A DNA stretch of 42,304 nt, taken from NCBI GenBank assembly GCA_011959285.1, contig BLLW01000030.1:1-42304 (forward strand), in the 5' to 3' direction. Made by a program: the position numbers and the translations under genes. Source of the DNA: Lachnospiraceae bacterium. Its GTDB lineage: Bacteria; Bacillota; Clostridia; Lachnospirales; Lachnospiraceae. Every line of letters begins with the position of its first letter. The stretch's first letter is position 1. Below are positions 7,881 to 16,460 of the stretch, in pieces. The notes below the pieces were generated by a model. The model made no database searches. It was given only the letters and a program-made list of their open reading frames with translations, and was not told the DNA's origin.

Positions 7881-7918
7881 TATGATGCTATCATAGTACC
7901 TCATTTTACGTTTGTCAA
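7881..7918 (-). promoter_or_regulatory. Promoter and operator-like palindrome of the DUF2975-HTH operon
   Basis: On the minus strand a perfect TTGACA (7913-7918), a 17-base spacer and TATGAT (7890-7895). The -10 box is one arm of a perfect inverted repeat TATGAT-GCT-ATCATA (7881-7895), so a protein bound there would block RNA polymerase. Confidence 0.7.
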
Positions 7919-7998
7919 TAGCTTTTTAATGTTTATCATTAAATATTTAATTTTATTTATGTAATAATATATCTAACACATTAATTTTTGAGGAGTGA

Positions 7999-8027
7999 TT
8001 GGTTTTTTCCATGTAATCTGATATACT
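7999..8027 (+). promoter_or_regulatory. Promoter of pflA
   Basis: TTGGTT (7999-8004), a 17-base spacer and TATACT (8022-8027) with a TG one base upstream, i.e. an extended -10 box. The pflA start follows 30 bases later. Confidence 0.6.
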
Positions 8028-8057
8028 ATAGGTTGAAATAGGAAGGGAGATTTTGTA

Positions 8058-8813
8058 ATGAAAGGAAGAATTCACTCGTTAGAAAGTTTTGGCACGGTAG
8101 ACGGTCCCGGCACCCGGTTCGTCGTCTTCGTCCAGGGATGCCCTATGCGGTGCGCATACTGCCATAATCCTGATACCTGGGCAATGACCGGCGGCACAAT
8201 GATGGAGCCAGAGGAAATTTTTGAACAATATAAAAGAAATGAAGACTTTTACAAAAAGGGCGGTATCACTGTTACCGGCGGAGAACCTCTTATGCAGGTA
8301 GATTTTTTAATCGATTTATTTACGATTGCAAAGGCAAACAACGTGCATACCTGCATCGACTCCTCCGGTATCGCCTTCAAACCTGACAACACAGAATTTA
8401 TCAAGAAATTGGATGAATTGATGAAGCTTACTGACCTCGTGATGCTCGACATCAAGCATATCGATCCCGAAAAGCACAAAGAGCTCACCGCACAGCCCAA
8501 TGACGGCATCCTTGCCTTCGCGGAATATCTGAACCGGAAACACGTAGATATGTGGATCCGCCACGTGGTAGTTCCCGGCATCACCGACGACGATACCTAT
8601 CTATTTGAACTGGGCTATTTTATCGGACAATTCAGTAATTTAAAGGCTTTAGATGTACTCCCCTACCACACCATGGGCGAATCCAAATATGAAAAGCTGG
8701 GCATCCCCTACAAACTTGCGGGCGTACCCGCCATGGACAAAAATAAAGTAGTGGAGAAGAAAGAAGTCATACTAAAAGGCATCCGCAAGCGGCGCGACGA
8801 AACCGTCCTGTAG
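8058..8813 (+). CDS. pflA: Pyruvate formate-lyase activating enzyme
   Basis: A 251-residue radical-SAM enzyme that installs the glycyl radical on PflB. The radical-SAM cluster motif CPMRCAYC gives Cys28, Cys32 and Cys35. The preamble LESFGTVDGPGTRFVVFVQGC and the SAM-binding TGGEPLMQ are typical of PflA, and the length is that of the family (about 245-265) without the extra ferredoxin insert seen in other glycyl-radical activases. The start at 8058 follows GGAAGGGAG. It has its own promoter and no cotranscribed partner, although a ferredoxin gene, a possible electron donor, follows at 8969. Confidence 0.95.
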   Translation: MKGRIHSLESFGTVDGPGTRFVVFVQGCPMRCAYCHNPDTWAMTGGTMMEPEEIFEQYKRNEDFYKKGGITVTGGEPLMQVDFLIDLFTIAKANNVHTCIDSSGIAFKPDNTEFIKKLDELMKLTDLVMLDIKHIDPEKHKELTAQPNDGILAFAEYLNRKHVDMWIRHVVVPGITDDDTYLFELGYFIGQFSNLKALDVLPYHTMGESKYEKLGIPYKLAGVPAMDKNKVVEKKEVILKGIRKRRDETVL

Positions 8814-8968
8814 CACGCGCGTAAAGCTGCGGCATATAATAAGTAATTTTAGGGATATTTTACTTGTATTCCCCATGATTTTATATTAAAATGTAAGAAG
8901 ACTTTGATAATAAAATATCAATGAATATCGTATTTATTAATACGGACATAATTAAGGAGGATTTGATC

Positions 8969-9139
8969 ATGGCATATGTAATTAGTGACGCTTGTATCTC
9001 TTGTGGTGCTTGTGCTGGACAGTGTCCTGTAGGCGCTATCAGCGAAGGTGATGGAAAGTTTGAAATCGATCCTAATACCTGTATCAGCTGCGGTTCCTGC
9101 GCTGGCGGATGCCCTGTAGGCGCTATCTCCGAGGAATAA
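8969..9139 (+). CDS. 2[4Fe-4S] clostridial-type ferredoxin
   Basis: A 56-residue ferredoxin with two cluster motifs: Cys9, 12, 15 and 19 followed by Pro, and Cys38, 41, 44 and 48 followed by Pro. The two halves are an internal repeat (CISCGACAGQCPVGAIS and CISCGSCAGGCPVGAIS). It is a low-potential electron carrier for fermentative enzymes. The start at 8969 has a perfect AAGGAGG; an upstream in-frame ATG at 8921 is rejected because it has no ribosome binding site and adds a tail foreign to the family. A dyad TTGATA/TATCAA lies at 8904-8921 in the leader. A strong terminator follows. Confidence 0.95.
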   Translation: MAYVISDACISCGACAGQCPVGAISEGDGKFEIDPNTCISCGSCAGGCPVGAISEE

Positions 9140-9153
9140 ACGAAGTATAGTCG

Positions 9154-9186
9154 AAGCGTTCAATCATACGATTGAACGCTTTTTTC
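9154..9186 (+). terminator. Terminator of the ferredoxin gene
   Basis: A perfect 12-bp stem (AAGCGTTCAATC / GATTGAACGCTT, 9154-9165 and 9170-9181) followed by a T run on the plus strand. The stop codon of the convergent MerR-like gene lies in it. Confidence 0.92.
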
Positions 9187-9964
9187 TTAGAAAACCTTTC
9201 ATCATTCCCTTTTGTTTCTGATCCTTGTCCTTGTCCTTGTCCTCTTCCTTTTCGCTTTCTTCTTTCTGCTTCACAGGAATTGTCTTGTCCCGCATTTTTT
9301 TCGCTCTTCTGCCCTTCTGATTGTAGGCACGGAGCATTTCATCGATCTTCTGATAGTGTTCCTCCTGTTTCTGCAGACGTTCCTCTTCCCTGGCATCCTC
9401 CTTCTCCTCCTGCAGTCTGAACTGATAATCCAGCTCCTTTAAAAGGGTTTCCTTGATTTCCTGGCAAATCTGCTTATTATTCGTCTGCACTGCCTCCACG
9501 ATCATCTCCTTTAATAACTGTTGAAGCCTTAAACTCTTCTGCTCCCGGCTCTCCTCCTGGATGGGCATAGTGCTGCCCTCTACCGGAAGAAATTCTCCTT
9601 TTTTGACCATAATGACATGATGCTTGCCCAATTCCACATCCTCCGTGGAAGCTGCCGCCTGTACTTCTGCCTGTTGCGTGTGTGCTTCCTTTTCCTCTTC
9701 CGGCTTTTCAAAAAACATGATGGGCGATTTCAGGTCTCCGTTTTTCAACATGTGGCGGATTGCCTTAAGCTGAAGTCCCTGTTCCTTTAATTCCTTCACC
9801 ATCTGAAATCTGCTGATATCCTCCTCCGTATAGTAGCGGTGCCCCATCTCGTTGCGCTTTGCCGGTACCTTTAATTCCTCCTCCCAGTATCTGAGCACAT
9901 GTGCCTCCACTTGTACTTTTTTGGCTGCATCCGAAATCATATAAATTTTTTCTGCCTGTTTCAT
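9164..9964 (-). CDS. MerR-like DNA-binding protein with long charged tail
   Basis: A 266-residue protein. Residues about 5-75 are a MerR-type winged helix (YMISDAAKKVQVEAHVLRYWEE, then RYYTEEDISRF and LKEQGLQLKAI). The remaining 190 residues contain no known effector domain: a Glu/Gln-rich helical region with probable coiled coil (about 140-225) and a Lys/Asp/Glu-rich end (KDKDKDQKQK) encoded by a small CCTTGT tandem repeat. This architecture resembles structural or chromosome-associated MerR proteins such as RacA more than drug-sensing regulators, but that is inference. The ATG at 9964 follows GAAAGGGGA; a longer frame starting at 9997 lacks a binding site. Confidence 0.78.
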   Translation of the reverse strand: MKQAEKIYMISDAAKKVQVEAHVLRYWEEELKVPAKRNEMGHRYYTEEDISRFQMVKELKEQGLQLKAIRHMLKNGDLKSPIMFFEKPEEEKEAHTQQAEVQAAASTEDVELGKHHVIMVKKGEFLPVEGSTMPIQEESREQKSLRLQQLLKEMIVEAVQTNNKQICQEIKETLLKELDYQFRLQEEKEDAREEERLQKQEEHYQKIDEMLRAYNQKGRRAKKMRDKTIPVKQKEESEKEEDKDKDKDQKQKGMMKGFLRKKRSIV

Positions 9965-10030
9965 ATTTTTTCCCCTTTCTTTTTGATTTTTAAGCACTGG
10001 CCGTCACGCTTCGCGAGGCAGCTCTATGTT

Positions 10031-10067
10031 AAAAAAAGAGAACATGCCTTATAGCTTGTCCTCTTTT
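10031..10067 (-). terminator. Terminator of the gdpP-rplI-dnaB operon
   Basis: On the minus strand AAAAGAGGACA pairs imperfectly with TGTTCTCTTTT around a 12-base loop and is followed by more T residues. It lies 36 bases past the dnaB stop codon. Confidence 0.8.
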
Positions 10068-10102
10068 GTAATGTGTATGATCCTATGTACTTTTGTGTGT
10101 TT

Positions 10103-11443
10103 CTATTTCTGCAGATTGGCAAACTTGGTGTAATCCGGCAGCCATACCAATTCTATGGTTCCAATGGGACCATTTCTCTGCTTGGCTATGATGATCTCCG
10201 CGATGCCTTTCTTTTCCGTATCTTTATTGTAGTAATCATCCCTGTATATGAACATGACCACATCCGCATCCTGCTCGATGGCGCCGGATTCACGAAGGTC
10301 TGAAAGCATGGGTCTGTGGTCCGGACGCTGTTCCACCGCACGGGAAAGCTGGGAAAGCGCCACCACTGGCACATTCAATTCCCTCGCCAATGCCTTTAAG
10401 GAACGAGATATATCCGAAATCTCCTGCTGTCTGGAGTCCGACCCGCGTCCGCTTCCTGACATCAGCTGAAGGTAGTCGATGATAATAATCTTCAAATCAT
10501 GTTCCAGCTTATATTTCCTGCACTTGGAGCGCAACTCCGAAATGCTGATACCGGGCGTGTCATCTATGATCAGATTAGACTTTCCGATCACCCCCGCACT
10601 CTCTATCAGCTTCTCCCACTCTGCGTCAGATAGATTGCCCGTACGCAAATGCTGAGAATCCACCTTAGACTCCAAGGAAAAGAGACGATTCACAAGCTGT
10701 TCCTTACTCATTTCCAGACTGAATATCGCCACCGTCTGATTTAGCTTGAATGCCACATACTGGGCAATATTAAGGACAAAGGCTGTCTTTCCCATGGAAG
10801 GTCTCGCCGCGACCAAGATCAAGTCGGAAGGCTGCATGCCTGCTGTCCTGTAGTCTAAATCGATAAAACCTGTTGCAATGCCCGTAACGTTTCCGTTGCT
10901 CTTAGATGCCTTTTCGATTTTATCCATGGCGTTCATCACCACCTGCCTGATGGGGACGAACTCCCCTGTGTTCCGCTTTTGTACCAATTCAAAGACACGC
11001 TTTTCTGTGTCCTCCAAAATGACTTCAAGGTTTTCTTTCCCTACATAACAGGTATTGGCAATCTCTTCGTTCAAACGAATCAGTTTCCGCAGGGTCGACT
11101 TTTCAGCGACAATGCCTGCATAGTACTTAATATTGGCAGAAGTCGGCACTGCTGTGATCAAGTCTCTGATAAATTCAAGGCTACTGACTTCGGGAGGCAC
11201 ATCCTTCTCCTTAAGCCTGTCCTGAAGGGTAACTAAGTCCACCGGTCTTCCTTCGTCATTTAGTTCTACCATGGTGTCAAACACTACCCCATACTGCCTG
11301 TTGTAGAAATCATCGCCCGATATGATCTCAGACGCTACCGTAATAGCCTCCCTGTCCATGATCATGGAACCTATGACCGATTGCTCCGCCTCTATGCTGT
11401 GAGGCAATACCCGCTTTAAAAGCGCTTCCTCCGCTGCTGCCAT
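10103..11443 (-). CDS. dnaB: Replicative DNA helicase
   Basis: A 446-residue hexameric helicase (DnaB in E. coli, DnaC in Bacillus nomenclature) that unwinds DNA at the replication fork. The N-terminal domain (about 10-110, LPHSIEAEQSVIGSMI) and the RecA-like C-terminal domain are complete. Walker A is ARPSMGKT with Lys219; Walker B is IIIIDYLQLM near residue 325; an Arg-rich LRESGAIEQDADVV segment is near 385. Length and order match the family with no intein. It is the last gene of the operon, 7 bases after rplI. Confidence 0.97.
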   Translation of the reverse strand: MAAAEEALLKRVLPHSIEAEQSVIGSMIMDREAITVASEIISGDDFYNRQYGVVFDTMVELNDEGRPVDLVTLQDRLKEKDVPPEVSSLEFIRDLITAVPTSANIKYYAGIVAEKSTLRKLIRLNEEIANTCYVGKENLEVILEDTEKRVFELVQKRNTGEFVPIRQVVMNAMDKIEKASKSNGNVTGIATGFIDLDYRTAGMQPSDLILVAARPSMGKTAFVLNIAQYVAFKLNQTVAIFSLEMSKEQLVNRLFSLESKVDSQHLRTGNLSDAEWEKLIESAGVIGKSNLIIDDTPGISISELRSKCRKYKLEHDLKIIIIDYLQLMSGSGRGSDSRQQEISDISRSLKALARELNVPVVALSQLSRAVEQRPDHRPMLSDLRESGAIEQDADVVMFIYRDDYYNKDTEKKGIAEIIIAKQRNGPIGTIELVWLPDYTKFANLQK

Positions 11444-11450
11444 TTATCAT

Positions 11451-11903
11451 CTAACCTTTCATTTGTGTTACTTTCACTTTCAGTTTGCCTGTTACACTTG
11501 GGTGAAGCTTCACGCCCACCTCGAACACGCCGAAACTCTTAATTGCTTCGGGAAGGATGATCTTCTTCTTATCGATTTCTTTTCCGCACTGTTCCTTGTA
11601 GCCTTGCGCAATCTCCTTAGTAGAGATTGAACCGAATGTTCTTCCGCCTTCACCGGCTTTCATGGACAGGACTACTTCGTCTTCCTCCATCGCCTTTGCA
11701 AAATCCTGGGCTGCTTTAAGCTGTTCCTGGGCAAGTTTTTCATCATTTGCCTTTTTCAATTTCAGATCGTTCATATTTTTGTTATTTGCTTCTATGCCCA
11801 GCTTTTTGGGCAGAACAAAATTTCTTGCGTATCCGTCATTTACGTCTACCACGTCCCCCTTTTTGCCAAGACTCTTTACATCTTCTAACAATATTACCTT
11901 CAT
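11451..11903 (-). CDS. rplI: 50S ribosomal protein L9
   Basis: A 150-residue L9 with the N-terminal rRNA-binding domain (MKVILLEDVKSLGKKGDVVDV, then GYARNFVLPK), the long connecting helix (about 41-75) and the C-terminal domain (FGSISTKEI, ending KVKVTQMKG). The start has a GGAG binding site. It is the middle gene between gdpP and dnaB, the usual Firmicutes order. Confidence 0.97.
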   Translation of the reverse strand: MKVILLEDVKSLGKKGDVVDVNDGYARNFVLPKKLGIEANNKNMNDLKLKKANDEKLAQEQLKAAQDFAKAMEEDEVVLSMKAGEGGRTFGSISTKEIAQGYKEQCGKEIDKKKIILPEAIKSFGVFEVGVKLHPSVTGKLKVKVTQMKG

Positions 11904-11938
11904 AATGACTCCTATCTGTTTTCTCTTATCGTTTAAGC

Positions 11939-14002
11939 CTACTCTGCCGACAGATCGCCTTCGGCAATCATCTTGTCCAAAGTCCCCTTCAGGATACCGA
12001 TGCCCTCAGGAATTGAAACGCCGCTTAGCTGGCAGCCTGCCGTGCCTAAATGACCGCCGCCGCCCATCTTTTCCATGATGATCTGCACATTGACCTCATC
12101 AATGCTTCTGGCGCTGATGAACACCTGATTCTGGTACTCTGTAAGGACAAAGCTCGCCTTTACGCCCTTTATATTCAAAAGTTCATTGGCTGCCTGGGCG
12201 CCAACAACGGTAGGACTCTGTATATCTTCGCTGCTGCAGGTGGAAATTGCATAAGACTTACGATAAATCTCCGCCTGACTTACTGCATCCGCTTTTGCTT
12301 TATACTCTATGGCATCTTCCCTGGAGAGCTTGCGCACCCTGGTCACGTCTGCGCCATTCCTCCTCAAAAATGCCGCCGCCTCAAAGGTTCTGACACCTGT
12401 TTTCGTCATAAAATTATTGGTATCCACTACAATACCGGAATACATGCAGTCCGCCTCTTCCGCCGTGATCTTGATGTTTTCCCCGATATACTGCAGAATC
12501 TCGGAAACCATCTCACAGGTTGAGGAAGCATATGCCTCCACATAAGAAAGAGTGGCATTTTCAATAATCTCAGACCCTTGTCTGTGGTGATCGAGCACTA
12601 CAATAGATTTACACATCCTAAGAAGTTCCGGGCACTCCGTGATGCTGGGCTTGTTCACGTCCACCACCACCAGCACGGTACCGCTTCCCGCAAGCTCTAA
12701 CGCCTGCTGACTGTTGACGATCATATCTTCTTGGTATTCCTCATGACTCCTGATCAGATCCACCATGGGCTTCATGGAAGCGCTCACATCATTTAAAACG
12801 ATATTGGCTTTCCGATCTAACGTAGTTGCAATCCGGTGGATTCCCACCGCCGCACCGAAACTGTCCACATCCGCAAGCCTGTGCCCCATGATGAGCACCC
12901 TCTCCTTTGTGGAAATAATCTCCCTGAGTGCCTGCGCCTTGACTCTCGCCTTCACTCTCGTATTCTTTTCTACCTGCTGGCTCTTGCCTCCAAAGTAGGT
13001 GACGTTCTGGGGTGTCTTGACTACCGCCTGGTCGCCTCCGCGCCCTAGCGCAAGGTCTATGGCATTGCGGGCAAATTCATAATTCTGTGCATAAGTAAGA
13101 CCGTCCACACCAAGTCCGATGCTGATGGTCACCGCCATCTCATTGCCAATGTTGACCGTCTTCACATCCTCCAAAATATCGAACTTACTCTCCCGAAGGA
13201 GCATCGTCGCCTTTTTGCGAAGGATAATCATATACTTGTCCTTCTCGATCTTCTTGCAGATGCCGTCAAGGGCGGCAATGTATTTATTGACCTTTCTGTC
13301 GATCAGTGCAATCAACAGGGAGCGCCTTACCTCTTCCACGCTTTCAAGGGCTTCATCGTAATTGTCCAGATAGATCATACCCACAGCAAGACTCTGGTCA
13401 TCCACCTCCTGCAGCGCGATCTTAAGCGCCGTCTCATCAAACAGATAAAAAGCAATCAGAAAGCCGTTGGACTCGTCAGCCTCCACAATATCGCTGCTCT
13501 CAAGCATGTCCCGCATAGACAGCTTCCGCATCTTGGCGACATAGTTGCTCTCTTCAAATACGATATCCGTCTCCGTAAATTCCGTATCATACGGAAGCTT
13601 TTCTTTGGTGATGGAAGGGAAAAGAGAGGTGATAGATTTCTTATATCCTTTCGCCTTATGTACCACCCTCTCAAAAGCCTCGTTGGTCCAGATAATATGA
13701 CCTGCATCGTCCAGCATTGCGTAAGGGATCTCCAGTTCTCTTAACAGCACCTTCTGGACTTGTCCATACTGGGTCGCAAAGCTTACCATCTCATTCATGA
13801 TGACAGGCTTATTATAGAGCTGCAAAGATACCACCACTGCAAAGTACAACAAGGTAAAACAGGTCACGATAAGACCGGCAGGTATGCTGAACAAATATAC
13901 CGCCAAGTTTACGATCATCAATAGAAAACCCAGATATAAAGAAGTCTGCATGTATCTTTTCAGCCTTCCCTTTAATCTCATTTTACTTCTTAATGGAGCC
14001 AT
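11939..14002 (-). CDS. gdpP: Cyclic-di-AMP phosphodiesterase GdpP (DHH/DHHA1)
   Basis: A 687-residue membrane enzyme that hydrolyses c-di-AMP to pApA, controlling osmotic and cell-wall balance. Two membrane helices lie at about 22-62. A degenerate PAS domain follows (about 85-160), then a degenerate GGDEF domain (about 205-330) lacking the GGDEF signature. The DHH domain has the metal ligands H374, D378 and D380, D449, the motif DHH at 471-473, and D527. The DHHA1 domain carries GGGGHLGTAG near the end. All key residues are present, so it should be active. The start at 14002 follows AAAGGAG. First gene of the operon, with a promoter at 14057-14085. Confidence 0.95.
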   Translation of the reverse strand: MAPLRSKMRLKGRLKRYMQTSLYLGFLLMIVNLAVYLFSIPAGLIVTCFTLLYFAVVVSLQLYNKPVIMNEMVSFATQYGQVQKVLLRELEIPYAMLDDAGHIIWTNEAFERVVHKAKGYKKSITSLFPSITKEKLPYDTEFTETDIVFEESNYVAKMRKLSMRDMLESSDIVEADESNGFLIAFYLFDETALKIALQEVDDQSLAVGMIYLDNYDEALESVEEVRRSLLIALIDRKVNKYIAALDGICKKIEKDKYMIILRKKATMLLRESKFDILEDVKTVNIGNEMAVTISIGLGVDGLTYAQNYEFARNAIDLALGRGGDQAVVKTPQNVTYFGGKSQQVEKNTRVKARVKAQALREIISTKERVLIMGHRLADVDSFGAAVGIHRIATTLDRKANIVLNDVSASMKPMVDLIRSHEEYQEDMIVNSQQALELAGSGTVLVVVDVNKPSITECPELLRMCKSIVVLDHHRQGSEIIENATLSYVEAYASSTCEMVSEILQYIGENIKITAEEADCMYSGIVVDTNNFMTKTGVRTFEAAAFLRRNGADVTRVRKLSREDAIEYKAKADAVSQAEIYRKSYAISTCSSEDIQSPTVVGAQAANELLNIKGVKASFVLTEYQNQVFISARSIDEVNVQIIMEKMGGGGHLGTAGCQLSGVSIPEGIGILKGTLDKMIAEGDLSAE

Positions 14003-14056
14003 TCTACCAAATACTCCTTTTGTAGTCCGATGTAATTGATTAAAATATACTTCCTT

Positions 14057-14085
14057 AGTATAACATTTTTCCTAAAAAGTTTCTA
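14057..14085 (-). promoter_or_regulatory. Promoter of the gdpP-rplI-dnaB operon
   Basis: On the minus strand a weak -35 TAGAAA (14080-14085), a 17-base spacer and TATACT (14057-14062) with the extended TG. The remainder of the gap up to 14178 shows no terminator for the ABC cassette upstream, so some read-through is possible. Confidence 0.5.
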
Positions 14086-14178
14086 CCAAATTATTCAGAA
14101 CCTTTTAGACAGTATTTTACCTTTTCCGGCACCACCGGCGTCAAATTAAGGCATGATGTGTCGAGAAAGCCATTCCGC

Positions 14179-15219
14179 TCACATCCCTCCCCCTGCCGCG
14201 TAGAGAAAATAGGAAACCGGAAACAATCTGGCAATCCAGTCCACCCCTTCTATATAATTTCCCATGCGGATAAATACCGGACAGAAAATACAACTTCCAA
14301 GAATCAGTACAGGAAGAAGGCTATACAGGACCTTGCTCTTTTTGATGAACAGGTTTAAAAACCGCACATATAACTCAAGTACAACAAAATAAAGGAAAAG
14401 CGCTATGGCATCCCGAACAGCCCCGCGCCAGCCGCTTCCTATGTCCAGCAGGCAAAGACAAAACCCGCCCATCAGAATGCTTCCGGCTACTGCCGCATGA
14501 ATGCTGCCCGATTTAAGACGCCTGCGAAAGGCTGCGGGCACATTCTTAAAGGTCTGCTCCTGTTCCATGGCATTTCCCAACCCCAAAAGGCTCATCAGAA
14601 AGATCATCACCCCGATACAGCCTCTAAGGGTGTCGAGATTTTCCGCCTTCTCACTGCCTCTTTGCTCTATTGTCTCATATTCAAAACAGAAGGTACTTCC
14701 ATCCTGCGCATACTGATCCTTAAGGGAAAGAAGTCTTTCCCTGTCAAAGCCGCTCCCTTCAAAGTAATCGGTCAAAATATCCTCCGAAAGCATCTGAAAC
14801 AGATCCGCAAATACCACCTCATACGAGATTTTGTAAGCGGAAGAAGCAGGTGAAAAGTAAAGCGTAACCTGATTCTTTGCTCCCCTTTTCAACAGTTCCT
14901 CATAAAAACCTTCCGGAAAAAGATAACCGCATTCCAGCGTTCCATTTTCCACGAGCCTGATCATCTCTTCCTCATCCGTATATCCCTGAAATGTGAAAAT
15001 CCCTTCTTCTTTTTCAAGCATTCGGAACAGTTCTTCTCCCTTTTCATCCTCCCAGCAGACGCCGACTGCAATTCCCCTGTACGCTTCCCCTCCAAAAGTG
15101 CCTGTCTTTCCCATGATGCCCAGAATAATACCTACAAGGAGCAAAAAGGCAATCCAAATCCTGTGCTTTTGCAGATATTGTTTCCAAAGAATCGTATAAA
15201 TTTTTACCCAATTCTTCAT
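14179..15219 (-). CDS. ABC-2 type permease (second permease of the cassette)
   Basis: A 346-residue membrane protein with the ABC-2 exporter layout: one N-terminal helix (about 18-36), an extracellular domain of about 160 residues, then five helices (from about 200 to the end). The external part (EDEKGEELFRMLEKEEG, LECGYLFPEGFYEELL) matches the loop of YhgE/NatB-like permeases. It starts with ATG overlapping the stop of the preceding permease by 4 bases (ATGA), with GGGAGG ahead, so the two are translationally coupled. Together with the next two entries it forms an exporter of unknown substrate. Confidence 0.8.
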   Translation of the reverse strand: MKNWVKIYTILWKQYLQKHRIWIAFLLLVGIILGIMGKTGTFGGEAYRGIAVGVCWEDEKGEELFRMLEKEEGIFTFQGYTDEEEMIRLVENGTLECGYLFPEGFYEELLKRGAKNQVTLYFSPASSAYKISYEVVFADLFQMLSEDILTDYFEGSGFDRERLLSLKDQYAQDGSTFCFEYETIEQRGSEKAENLDTLRGCIGVMIFLMSLLGLGNAMEQEQTFKNVPAAFRRRLKSGSIHAAVAGSILMGGFCLCLLDIGSGWRGAVRDAIALFLYFVVLELYVRFLNLFIKKSKVLYSLLPVLILGSCIFCPVFIRMGNYIEGVDWIARLFPVSYFLYAAGGGM

Positions 15220-16454
15220 TTATGCCTCCCTTTGCCCCTCGCTGCAAGATACGCTCGTCCCATAGCCGCCAGAATACCTGCTGCCAATGAAAATACCCCC
15301 ACAGCCAGAATCATTGCCGTCGTTTTAATATCATATCTTCCCTGCAGAGCTGTCACCATCCCTTCCATCCACACCTTATAAGGAAGGTAAGCGCCTGCCT
15401 TTTCTATCCAAACAGGGAGAAAGGCGGAAGGAATAAAAACGCCGGATGCAAACATAAATACCATCAGCACAGTAAATCCTACCCCCATGCTTCCCACCTG
15501 ATTTCCCAAAATCTGGAACAGCCCGCGTATAAACACGCCCACAAAAAGCCAGAGCGGCAGAATCATCATCCATGCAGGTCCTGGCGCAAAAGAACTTTTG
15601 CTGCTATGCATCACAAACAGATAGACTGGCAAAGAAAAAAGGCTTCCAAGCAGGGCAAAAACGATAGAAAATGCTGCTGTATCGATCAGATACTGCTGTA
15701 CGGCGCCAATCCCTTTGCATTTGAACATCTTCTCTCTCTCCCCCATTTCCACCTGCATATATCTGCCGAAAGCAAGTCCTACAAAGGACAGAAAGGCAAA
15801 AAGCAGGGAAATGACATAATAATCGGTCAGATTTACGCCTTTGACCGCGGTCACTTCCTTTTCCCTGAAAAGCGTGCTTCTTGCAAGAGCGTACTTTAAG
15901 TACGCTTCATTCAGCGCATCTTCTGTCTGACCAATCAGATCCGCCCTCCCATTTTCCCCACAGAGCGTATCCGCCGCATAGATTCCAGCCTGCGCAGTCG
16001 TAAGAAGCGATGCCCCGGCACGGGATAATTGGGTAAACACCTCCGTCTCTATCTTACTGTACGCACTGCCGGTCAGGATCTTTGCCGGTATGTTCTCACC
16101 GGAAAGAATACTGTCCACGATTCCCTCGGGCACAATGATTGCTCCGTAGATTTCTCCTGTCTTAAGCGCATCTTCCGCTGCCTCCTTGGACATAATTTCC
16201 AAGGAAACTCTATCTTTAAAGCTGTCCATGCCGCCTACAAATCTGACCAGCATATCCGCCATCCGGTCTTCTCCCTCAGCGACGATTCCCACCTTGATCT
16301 CTTTTATCACCTTGTCCCCATAAATCGCCCTTGTGGCATAAATACCTGCCCCTGCCAGGATTGCCGCAAATAGAATGGTCTCCAGCAGGATGAGTGGGAG
16401 GATTCGCATAAACTCTTTTAGTTTTAATCTAAACAGCATCCATCTGCAATACAT
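15216..16454 (-). CDS. ABC-2 type permease (first permease of the cassette)
   Basis: A 412-residue permease with an N-terminal helix (about 17-42), a large external domain (about 45-210) and five or six C-terminal helices. The external domain contains EIYGAIIVPEGIVDSI, a sequence type common to ABC-2 permeases of the YhgE/LinearGramicidin exporter group. It starts 6 bases after the ATPase stop codon with an AGGAAAG binding site overlapping that stop. Probably forms a heterodimer with the 14179-15219 permease. Confidence 0.8.
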   Translation of the reverse strand: MYCRWMLFRLKLKEFMRILPLILLETILFAAILAGAGIYATRAIYGDKVIKEIKVGIVAEGEDRMADMLVRFVGGMDSFKDRVSLEIMSKEAAEDALKTGEIYGAIIVPEGIVDSILSGENIPAKILTGSAYSKIETEVFTQLSRAGASLLTTAQAGIYAADTLCGENGRADLIGQTEDALNEAYLKYALARSTLFREKEVTAVKGVNLTDYYVISLLFAFLSFVGLAFGRYMQVEMGEREKMFKCKGIGAVQQYLIDTAAFSIVFALLGSLFSLPVYLFVMHSSKSSFAPGPAWMMILPLWLFVGVFIRGLFQILGNQVGSMGVGFTVLMVFMFASGVFIPSAFLPVWIEKAGAYLPYKVWMEGMVTALQGRYDIKTTAMILAVGVFSLAAGILAAMGRAYLAARGKGRHK

Positions 16455-16460
16455 CTTTCC

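Noticed and set aside
9222-9245. Triplicated CCTTGT stretch
   Set aside because: It encodes the Lys-Asp-rich tail of the MerR-like protein; simple coding low complexity, not an independent repeat element.
9172-9442. Two plus-strand frames opposite the MerR-like gene
   Set aside because: They arise from the Lys/Glu-rich repetitive codons of the minus-strand gene (reading as Pro/Cys/Phe-rich or Leu/Val/Phe-rich); no binding site.
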